Shown one piece after another: positions 53,364 to 61,410 of a DNA stretch of 64,000 bases (position 1 is the first letter of the stretch; each line of letters opens with the position of its first letter). The stretch covers positions 4,402,001 to 4,466,000 of the forward strand of contig OX337229.1 in the NCBI GenBank assembly GCA_946965045.2, given 5' to 3'. The notes under the pieces were generated by a model. It saw only the letters and a list, made by a program, of their open reading frames with translations, searched no databases and had not been told where the DNA came from. A program made the translations under genes and the position numbers. Source of the DNA: Epithemia pelagica. Lineage: Eukaryota; Bacillariophyta; Bacillariophyceae; Surirellales; Surirellaceae.

Positions 53364-54671
53364 ATGGCACTGCCAATCTTTCAGCAACGTGTACGGCGTA
53401 CCATGCCATTTTCGTCAGGTCCATCAAACTCAAAGACCATGATTCTATTCTTTTGCGCCTTCTCTTTGGCAATGATGGCATTCGTTGAATTTTTCATTCG
53501 CCCACGTGCTCTCTCGAATATAGTGCTCAGATCAAACCAAGGCACCGATCGCTACAAGACTCAAGCGGATTCTACTACCAGTCCTCTCCGGTATTGTGAT
53601 TTGGAGTCTCCTCAAGATCGCAATGTTCTCGAAGATCTCATTTGGATCGATCCCGAACAAGATCCCCATGACGCATCCAAGACAAGCCGTACCCGTGTGT
53701 CTCACCCGACAAGTGACGATATGAAGTGGTTACTCAAGTACGGAACCGAGCGTGACACTAACGATGCCGAACGCTTGAAACGAAACAGTCGTCTTCAAAT
53801 CGACACCCAGTCACCTTCTCAATGTCGTCTCAAGGAATGGGATGCATCCGATTTTGTTCAGTGCATTGGTCCCAATCGACGTTTGGTCTTTGTCGGTGAC
53901 TCAATGACAATGCAACAAGCTGAATCCCTGTCGTACTTGCTGGGGGTGACAAACACATGGGAGCACAAGGACCATTGGGAACGCAAAAAGGGTCAGAGTC
54001 GACACAGCATTGATGCCAAGACAAGTAATGGCGTTCTGGAAATAATTGCACGTGCTGTATTTCACAGTGACGAAGAAGATGGAACGCCCATGAAGTTCAA
54101 CAAGGAAGCTTGGGATATCATGGTGAAAGGTTTTGGAGGATGGAGAGACGGAGACATTCTTGTCGTCAACTTTGGAGCTCATTACATGGCTAATCTCTTG
54201 GATCTTCGTCGTGACTTGGAAGTGTTGTTTTATCAGGTCTTAGCCGAGATTCCCAAGAAGCACCCCACCAAGAACATTACAGTGTTTTGGCGAGACTATG
54301 CACCGGCTCATTTCCAAGCCTTTCCTGATGGTGAATATCCACCCAGTCACTTTGTGAAGCGAGCCAACGAACCAGCATGTGTCCCCCATTTGACGGCACC
54401 CGAGACTCCAAGTATTGTCAAGCACGTGGTGACCAAAATTCTGGAGGACTGCGGAGAAGCGTGTATCCATATCCGTCGTTTGAATATATGGGACTTGTTG
54501 CGCAATGCCTGGGATCAGCACACCGAGGGGTCACATTGCTACAGTGACGAATGGTGTGACTGCCGCCATTATACCATCCCTGGACCAATGGACTATGCCA
54601 ACGTTCTGTTTTACAACCAGTTGTGCGTAAACCATGCTGGTGGAAACAAAGACCCCATTCAAGTCGGGTAA
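53364..54671 (+). CDS. TBL/PC-esterase-like protein (putative glycan O-acetyltransferase)
   Basis: The family (trichome-birefringence-like and relatives) includes Golgi O-acetyltransferases acting on cell-wall glycans. The protein has 435 aa, starting at ATG 53364. A single membrane anchor lies at about residues 26-47 (M-I-L-F-F-C-A-F-S-L). The nucleophile motif F-V-G-D-S-M-T-M-Q-Q is near residue 177. The Asp-His pair D-C-R-H-Y, followed by P-G-P-M-D-Y-A-N, is near residues 395-410. Several cysteines (C-R-L-K; C-I-G-P; C-V-P-H; C-G-E-A-C) could form disulfides in the lumen. A truncated copy lies at 49508-49972. Substrate is not evident. Confidence 0.8.
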   Translation: MALPIFQQRVRRTMPFSSGPSNSKTMILFFCAFSLAMMAFVEFFIRPRALSNIVLRSNQGTDRYKTQADSTTSPLRYCDLESPQDRNVLEDLIWIDPEQDPHDASKTSRTRVSHPTSDDMKWLLKYGTERDTNDAERLKRNSRLQIDTQSPSQCRLKEWDASDFVQCIGPNRRLVFVGDSMTMQQAESLSYLLGVTNTWEHKDHWERKKGQSRHSIDAKTSNGVLEIIARAVFHSDEEDGTPMKFNKEAWDIMVKGFGGWRDGDILVVNFGAHYMANLLDLRRDLEVLFYQVLAEIPKKHPTKNITVFWRDYAPAHFQAFPDGEYPPSHFVKRANEPACVPHLTAPETPSIVKHVVTKILEDCGEACIHIRRLNIWDLLRNAWDQHTEGSHCYSDEWCDCRHYTIPGPMDYANVLFYNQLCVNHAGGNKDPIQVG

Positions 54672-55440
54672 AGCCTTTCGGACTGTCGCCGTTTTGATGA
54701 AAAGGTAGACATCCGAGATAATGGTAGTAATGGTCGGTGGACATACATGGTAGAGAGCTTGCGAACTTTTCTTTTCATCTTTTGTCCATTGATACCTGCA
54801 GACAATGCTGTCGATTAACATGAGATCACGCCCACGAGGATGCTCCTTTTCGCGACATGCCCTCAACCTGTCAACTGTCAAGACTCAACCGATGGGATGA
54901 ATTATTTGTGAGAAAAGATTCCGCTCTAACAATCCAGGTTATGCCCACACGCATGCCATACTATGAAAATATTGCCTTTCGTATAAAACTCAAGTCGTGG
55001 TCGTGATGGGCGCTATATATCCAGGCGATGGTGAATGGTGATGGTTGTCTCTCGCAAAAGATTCACAGAATGGCAGAAATTCCAAATTCACGTTAGGCGC
55101 CAACGGACGAAAGCATCTGTAGATGTACACAATTGCAGGAAAAAAATGTTGTTGTTTCATTGTTCGGGCAGACACGTGTTCCTATCAATACGTGGATGCT
55201 GCATCACCTCATTGATGTAACGTTGTCGTAAGAAACGTTTCCTAATCATGGTAGTCAAAATGCCTTCCTACTTCTACGGCCTCAAGGCAGAAATCTCCGG
55301 TTTCCGGTGTCCGCCATGAGGTTGTCGTTTTTGCGCAACTCTGTCGCTGTTCGATTGTTGCCATGAACGCAGCTGATTTCCTTCAATAATGTCATTTATT
55401 GATCAAGCTATTTAAACTCTGCTCCTGTTTTCGTTGTCGC
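54672..55440. other. Intergenic region
   Basis: This is the convergent 3' flank of the TBL-like and MaoC-like genes. No supported gene, RNA or repeat is seen; ORFs here are short and featureless. Confidence 0.35.
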
Positions 55441-55977
55441 TTATTCAGTGTCTTTTGTTGAAGATTTTGTCGTGACACTCTTTTCGCCTTGTGGTAGCAT
55501 GCGATAGACAACGACCTTGCCTTTGAGAACTTCGACATTGCTTTCCTTGATTTTCACGCTGACGTCCAGATGACAGACCGGTTTGGTTTCGTGAATCCAT
55601 GTGACGGTACCAGTGGCAATAAGGGTATCACCTGGTCGCGTTGGTGCCGTGTACTCGAGTTCTTGTTTCATAAAAACAGAACCAGGTCCAAGTATTTCCT
55701 CGGCCACCAAGGCATTGAGCATCCCCGACGCTAATCCACCATGAGAGACCAGCCCTTGCATCCTTGTTGACTTGGCATAGTCTGATTGAAAGTGCAATGG
55801 ATTGTAATCACCGGTGATTTCAGCATACATGGCAGTGTATTCCGGCTTCATGACACGTTGCCAGGTTCCGACAGATCCCACATGGAGATTTCCCAAGGGA
55901 TGTTTCGAAGAAGCAGATGAAGCTTTCTCTGTGGATGCACCATTGTTCAGGTTTGGACTTGATGAGGCACTGGACAT
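55441..55977 (-). CDS. MaoC-like hot-dog dehydratase/hydratase
   Basis: MaoC-type enzymes add water to enoyl-CoA or related thioesters, giving (R)-3-hydroxyacyl products. From Met at 55977 the protein has 178 aa, typical of a single-domain MaoC protein. Residues about 30-160 form the hot-dog fold. The catalytic block is G-D-Y-N-P-L-H at about residues 57-63, followed by G-L-V-S-H-G-G-L. The frame is open further upstream to 56487, but that part is not protein-like. An alternative Met at 56037 would add a short hydrophobic leader and possible signal peptide, so location is open. Single-domain relatives can serve peroxisomal or mitochondrial fatty-acid pathways. Confidence 0.85.
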   Translation of the reverse strand: MSSASSSPNLNNGASTEKASSASSKHPLGNLHVGSVGTWQRVMKPEYTAMYAEITGDYNPLHFQSDYAKSTRMQGLVSHGGLASGMLNALVAEEILGPGSVFMKQELEYTAPTRPGDTLIATGTVTWIHETKPVCHLDVSVKIKESNVEVLKGKVVVYRMLPQGEKSVTTKSSTKDTE

Positions 55978-56511
55978 GATGGTAAAGCAAAAGACCAACG
56001 AAGAGAATATGAATGGTGGAAAAGAAAAAAGTACCATGCAGTAGACGGCTTCAACGTACGCTTTGAGGATGTACCTTTCTATTTTGTGTGTCTTCCAGGG
56101 AAGAAACAATTTGGAATGACGACATATTATTGCGCAAGCATTTTTTTGATGGCCTTTATTTGGTGCCTGGGCACTGCGGCCAAAGATTGCGCGCGACTCG
56201 ATGGAACCTAACTTGGAACTCAGGAAGGGACGCGCACAGTGCAAACCTAGCAAATATAGTTTTACCGTATCTCTCTGAAGCTGAAGCCTATTGTATCTGT
56301 TCCCATGGACAGATGAGACTCTGTGCATACTTTTGTTGTTTAGGAGTACTCCTAGTTTTAAACTGTTACTCCAGATGTCGTCAGGTCGCATTTCATCAAG
56401 GATGAACTGATAATTCCAGAGCTTTTCTTTCATCCCGAAGAAAATGCCAATATTCTTCTGATGTATGCATCGGCGTTGACCGTTCATCTCTGATCATAAT
56501 TTAGTTGTAGT
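55978..56511. other. Intergenic region
   Basis: This is the 5' flank of the MaoC-like gene and 3' flank of the degraded AOC-barrel gene copy. No independent gene is seen. Confidence 0.35.
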
Positions 56512-56960
56512 CTAGATAAGGTTGTAGTAGTACGCGAGAGTCGTGCCATCTTCCAAAACGCCCGACAGGGTCGATTCCAGCCGTCCTGTGACACCCGCAT
56601 AGACACCTGTTCCTCCCACAATGAAGCATATGTCCACCTGAGGACATTAAACGGGCCAACGAGTGTGATAGTGTCCTCATCATTCTCCGTCAAGTACACG
56701 GCAACAGTACACGTCCACTGAGAGCCGATTCCGTCATTTGTGAGAAGGACACAAGCCCCTTCATTATCCCCGACCAGCATAGCAGATCCGTCGTTGACTT
56801 CATTCACACTCTGGGTCAAGTATAGCTTATTTGCACGGTTCCATGTGAGTGCATCACCCACACCCGGTGAAGCGTTACCACGAATGTATGTGGGTGTGCT
56901 AGACGATGTTGCAACTATCATTTTTTATCATTTCCAGTTTTGGAGGCATCTCATTCTCTA
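56512..56960 (-). pseudogene. AOC-barrel/dirigent-like gene copy 1, frameshifted and lacking 5' exons
   Basis: The frame 56921-56622 matches copies 2 and 3 (G-D-A-L-T-W-N-R, V-G-D-N-E-G, then W-T-C-T-V-A-V-Y-L-T and V-G-P-F). A one-base loss at about 56619-56623 then shifts it. The neighbouring frame continues the match with G-G-T-G-V-Y-A-G and ends at a stop at 56512-56514. Upstream, weak similarity extends to about 56960 in another frame, and no signal-peptide exon or lysine-rich mini-exon is found. It is therefore probably a pseudogene. It is head-to-head with copy 2. Confidence 0.75.
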
Positions 56961-57333
56961 TTGTACCGCTCTCTACAATAACCCCGGTCTCCCCCAACGC
57001 GCGAGGTGCGTTAAATCAACGCGCCAGACTTCCGACTTCCGCGAAGCAAAAAATCTGGGCGAGCGAAAAGAGCATCATATGATTCGGATGTCGGGAGGTC
57101 TGGGAATTGGGAATGTATAGGTGTACCAAGTACAAATACAAATTTGAATCTTGAATAATAGTACTTCTTCCAACACCTCATCGCTCTGCCCAGACGTAGC
57201 AAGTAGCATCGCGGTCCAAATTATTGGGCGACGTCGTATGGGCGGCGCTCTGATCGAGATTGTCTCACAAAAATCCAATACCCAATACTCAATCCAAACA
57301 AACCCCAAGGAAATACCGACCTAAGCACGAGAA
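56961..57333. other. Intergenic region between AOC-barrel copies 1 and 2
   Basis: This should hold the promoter of copy 2. No gene or repeat is recognised. Confidence 0.35.
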
Positions 57334-58150
57334 ATGAAGTTCTTTGCCTTTCTAACAACAGCCTTCAGCCTTTTTGTCTCTGTTCTCCCTCTCTTTCATT
57401 TTGCCGAGGCGGCGAAAGGGGTAAGTAGTTTGGAAACCAAGCTCATGCTGTTGATATGTCCCAATCTGCGGGTCTTCCATATGTCGTCGTCGACTGGTTG
57501 TGGTAGCACTTCAAAGTTCACTTGTTTTGGAAAACTAATGTTATCTTCGCTACGTTTTTGTGATGTGCTACAGAAAAAGGGCAAGAAATCAAGCAAGGTA
57601 TGTATCGAGTGTGGGCGAATTATTATGGAATGAAATCATAATTTTCTTCGCAGTACCGCCGAGAGAATACTCGAATTTCCCTCGTGTCTAAAACCTTTCC
57701 ACGTTTTTTTGTCAGCAGGATTATGCACCATACGTTTTGAAAACGATCCACGTTGCATCGAACGTTACGACGATTTATATTAATGGGGTATCAAATGTGG
57801 GTGACCCTCTTGTTTGGAACCGGGGTAATAAATTGTTCTTGACACAGGATCTTCGTGACGTTGTTAACGGAACGGCCAAATTAGCGGGTGACAATGAAGC
57901 CACTTGCTTACGTATCACTGACAAGGGGTTTGACTCCCGATGGATGTGTTCTGTGACGGTGTACTTGACAGACGATGACAAAGACACTGTAACCGTTGTC
58001 GGTCCGTTTCAAGCCACTGCAAAAACTTACGCATCGATTGTGGGCGGCACCGGCATATACTCGGGTGCTTCCGGATCAGCTGAAATGAGCCCAGCTGGTC
58101 CATTGCCGGACGGTTCCTTCGCATACTTCAACATTTTCCGCTTTGACTAA
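57334..58150 (+). CDS. AOC-barrel/dirigent-like secreted protein, copy 2 (intact)
   Basis: Allene-oxide-cyclase-like barrels occur in AOC and dirigent proteins, which steer small-molecule reactions; the ligand here is unknown. Three exons give 180 aa: 57334-57420 (signal peptide, ending F-A-E-A-A-K-G), 57574-57597 (24 nt, K-K-G-K-K-S-S-K) and 57719-58150 (barrel). All junctions are phase 0 with GT-AG borders. The last acceptor is CAGCAG, so one Gln may be optional. The barrel shows G-D-P-L-V-W-N-R, then G-D-N-E-A-T-C-L-R, the W-M-C-S-V-T-V-Y-L-T strand, G-P-F, and S-I-V-G-G-T-G-I-Y-S-G-A-S-G. It is likely secreted or endomembrane, with a short basic linker after the signal peptide. Confidence 0.78.
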
Positions 58151-58632
58151 AACTGCAATCAAAGTTGCGATATCACTCCCGTTGGGATTCAGTCGGAAAA
58201 TGGATCAGAGTTCGGACCGAGTATGCGAGTGAACGAAGAAAGATTACGGAATGTCCATGACCCTACCATGTCGGACAGGTACATCGTAAATAAAGCGGTT
58301 AGACTATAGAAATGTGGCGTAATTGACTAGGTAGATGGCAAAAAATACATTGGTATCCCAGCTATGCCTTTTTTAGAATGCAACAAGTAAAAGAGTAAGA
58401 AGTGGGAAAGGCATCTCGTACCTTACAATACGAGTATCTACACTAGACATGTGTTCAAGGATGCTACTGTGACGGCGTCACAAATCCATTTCGTCACCTG
58501 ACATGACGAAAAACGGGCCATGTCACGTCAGCCCATCGGCCCCTGACATGACGGTGACGAAAAAAAGAAAAACTTCGCCGATGTTCTTCAGATACGGCGA
58601 GAGAAGCTCAAAAACACTTTAAAAAGTGAAGC
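58151..58632. other. Intergenic region with a TGACG/CGTCA-rich block
   Basis: Between 58468 and 58560 there are at least seven TGACG or CGTCA words, including a palindromic GTGACGGCGTCAC and two copies of CCTGACATGACG. These are half-sites for bZIP (CRE-like) factors. The TTTAAA-like AACACTTTAAAAAG lies just before the ORF at 58633. Confidence 0.5.
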
Positions 58633-59109
58633 ATGGAGGCACACATCAATAAAGGTGCACCATCAATCCCTACAGACTTGGTAGTGGTGATGACCTCGAC
58701 GGATGAAGATGACGACGCAGGTGCCGGTGGTGCCGGTGCTGGTGCTGGTACTGCTGCTGCTGCTGACGAAGACTACCAACCTGACCCGGCAGACGACGAC
58801 GAGGAAGAAGAGGAGCGAAATAGAAACCAGGGCATCGATGACAGAGTAGAAGAAGAAAGTTTACCACCTTTTCCAATTACTACCATGTTGCTTTCTGTAT
58901 CCCAGTTCGGCGAGGGGGTGACGACATTTCGTCTAGTTCGTCAGCGGTTGTCATTCGTCAAGCTCGTCACGTCAGGCCGAGGGTCGGTGACGCGACGAAC
59001 TTGCAACCTTGATGTGTTTTGTGGACTTGATCATCAGCCAGAGTCCTCGGTAAATAATCCCCCAAAGTACCCCATCGCGCTCGGACATCTTCTCCGCGCC
59101 GGGGGATGA
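58633..59109 (+). CDS. Small hypothetical protein, Ala/Gly- and acid-rich (158 aa)
   Basis: The frame starts at ATG 58633, with an N-terminal half of A-G-A-G-A-G and D-D-D-E-E-E-E-E repeats. The C-terminal half (about residues 85-158) looks more protein-like and contains F-R-L-V-R-Q-R-L-S-F-V-K. No family is recognised. The simple-sequence start could be chance, so this is a weak call. Confidence 0.35.
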   Translation: MEAHINKGAPSIPTDLVVVMTSTDEDDDAGAGGAGAGAGTAAAADEDYQPDPADDDEEEEERNRNQGIDDRVEEESLPPFPITTMLLSVSQFGEGVTTFRLVRQRLSFVKLVTSGRGSVTRRTCNLDVFCGLDHQPESSVNNPPKYPIALGHLLRAGG

Positions 59110-59388
59110 TCAAATTCAGCGCATAGCGAAAGCCAGTCTGTTAAAAATGACCAAATTTCTCTTCCATTTTTGGCAATGCAACTCTATCTGGGCATACGAC
59201 ACGGGGAACTCAAGCGACCTTGTTGGTCCAAGAAGACCACAAGCCCTCTTCCGTATCCTTATCCAATCACTTCGCCGAAATCGCATGCATACCTTGTTTG
59301 GTCCCCAAGATTAAATGATGATCTTGCTTCGCAACAAACAACCACACAATCCAGAAAGGTTCATTTTTTCCACAGTTCCTGAAACAAA

Positions 59389-60221
59389 ATGAGAGTCCAT
59401 ACGTTTGAGTTGGGTGTGTTTGCTTCTGTTCTTGCTGTGATCCATCCTGGCTGTGCTAGATTGATGAGCAATAACAAGCAAGAGAGAGGACAACAACAAC
59501 AACATGACGAAGAGGTTACTCTTGTCGAGGACATGAATCTTCGCAGTTTGAGGGTAAGTTCTGGCGAAAGAGAGAATAATTGACACATCTTTTGATCCCA
59601 ACAAGCCTCATCTTCGCTTTCCCTCATTTTCTGGGGCGTTTGCAGAAGAAACGAAAAAAGGGGGAAAAGAATAAGCAAAAGGTAAGTTTTCCATCCGACC
59701 TCTATTGTTCTCGCTCACAATGATGCGGTGCTGACAACCCCGTGTCTCTGTCGACCAAGACGCAGGAGTACAACTTTTTACCCAAGGTGCTATGTACCAT
59801 TCAAGTGGCGGCCTCGAGCACGACCAACTACATAGCTGGGGCACCGGGGTTGGGAGATGTATAGACCTGGAACCGGGAAAATACCATGTACTTGACACAT
59901 GATTTGGATGAGATTATCGATGGAAGCGCTCTGGCTATAGGAGACAATGAAGGCTTCTGCATCCGTCTCACTGGTGATGACTTTGAATCGCGATGGATTT
60001 GTACCGCAACCGTGTACTTGACCGACAATGACCGTGATACTGTGACGGTAGTGGGTCCCTTTCATGTGCCCTCCACGACAAGTGTATCCATTGTGGGAGG
60101 AACAGGCTTGTATGCCGGCGCATCGGGACGACTGGAAATCAGTTTGGTCGACGGGGTATTACCACCCAACAATACCCTGGCATACTATTATGACTTCTAC
60201 TTTGACTTCTACGACAGCTAA
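59389..60221 (+). pseudogene. AOC-barrel/dirigent-like gene copy 3, with in-frame TAG
   Basis: Same plan as copy 2. Exon 59389-59553 holds a hydrophobic start and an extra Gln/acidic stretch. Mini-exon 59646-59681 (36 nt) reads K-K-R-K-K-G-E-K-N-K-Q-K. Exon 59766-60221 holds the barrel. All junctions are phase 0 with GT-AG borders. A TAG at 59862-59864 falls at G-D-V-stop-T-W-N, where the other copies read G-D-A-L-T-W-N and G-D-P-L-V-W-N. The rest of the barrel is well kept (G-D-N-E-G-F-C-I-R, W-I-C-T-A-T-V-Y-L-T, G-G-T-G-L-Y-A-G), ending in F-Y-F-D-F-Y-D-S. Either a young pseudogene, a null allele or a sequencing error. Confidence 0.75.
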
Positions 60222-61410
60222 GGGTTCGGCACTGGAAGAAGATGCCTGGGAAATATTTGACAAATAGTGGATATAGTCTGTATTCTGACAGCAAATGCCA
60301 TGCCCCATGATGTGCTGGCTTGGTGTCGAGCGTCATCAAAGGGTACTCTATTTTGACGGGTGTATATGTAATGTGGACGAAATAAATTATCGATGTGCTT
60401 GCTCAATGGTACCAAGTAAGAAGAAAACCGCCTTGTCGATCTCAAGACGCGTACGGTTTGAAACGAAACCTTTATTTGTTGTACATGTTGTAATGATTGG
60501 TGTAGTGATTCGTGAGAACTAAGCACTGTAATCTAGGTAGAAGTTACTTTGTTACGTTTCTCTTTTACCCCTTGTTCCAGAACGAGTCCGGTCGAAATGT
60601 CGAAAGTAGAACAACTCCTTCTACTAGAGGAGTACCAATCGTTATGTGGTTAATGTTATGGTGTTATGGTTTAAGGTACGAGTATGGTAGCAGTCTGTCC
60701 CTCGGTCGGCCATTGGAAATCGGAAGCCTTCCCGCGCCGGTGTGCTCCGGGACATTCGATTGGATACGGATTGTTACGTGGAACATTGTCCCGCGCTCAC
60801 GAATGCCCGGCACGCTCGGTACTGTGAAATCGTCGTCGTTCAAATATTTTGGCTTGGTTCAACGGAAATTACGATCCTTCACACGACACATGGCGGCAAA
60901 GCAGGACGAGGGCGTATCATCATCCCACAGACAGACAAAATAGCAAGGGAAGTTGCACCTGCGCCTCTCGCCTTCCCCTTCGTGTGTGTTGCGATCAACG
61001 AGAGAAGAGGAGCCCTTTGGTTGCCGTGACAAGACGATACGACCAACAAGCAAGGTGGAAGCAGCCATTGCACGAAGATTATCCTTCTTGCACAAAGGCT
61101 TCCCTTCTATTTGGGTTTCTTCTTCAAAGTTTGAGCACGTGCTCGCGCGCTTCCTTGGCGTTTGATCGGTCTCTTTTGTTTTTGTTCAAAGCTGTATTCA
61201 ACACAACGTATTGATTGATATTGATTGATTGTTGAGACGAACAAAGGGTTATTGGTTTTCTTTCCTCGTGGTAATAGCTTTCTCGTCAAGGTCATTTTCA
61301 CCAACTACTCACACCCACCGAACTTTCCATACCGGGTAGGAGACAAGGCGCACCTTGCAGACCCACCAACTACCCACCGTTTCACACACGAAACATAAGG
61401 TCAACCGACC
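60222..61410. other. Intergenic region
   Basis: This is 1.2 kb with many short overlapping ORFs on both strands and no recognisable domain. The last ~300 bp are the likely promoter and leader of the gene at 61411. Confidence 0.4.
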
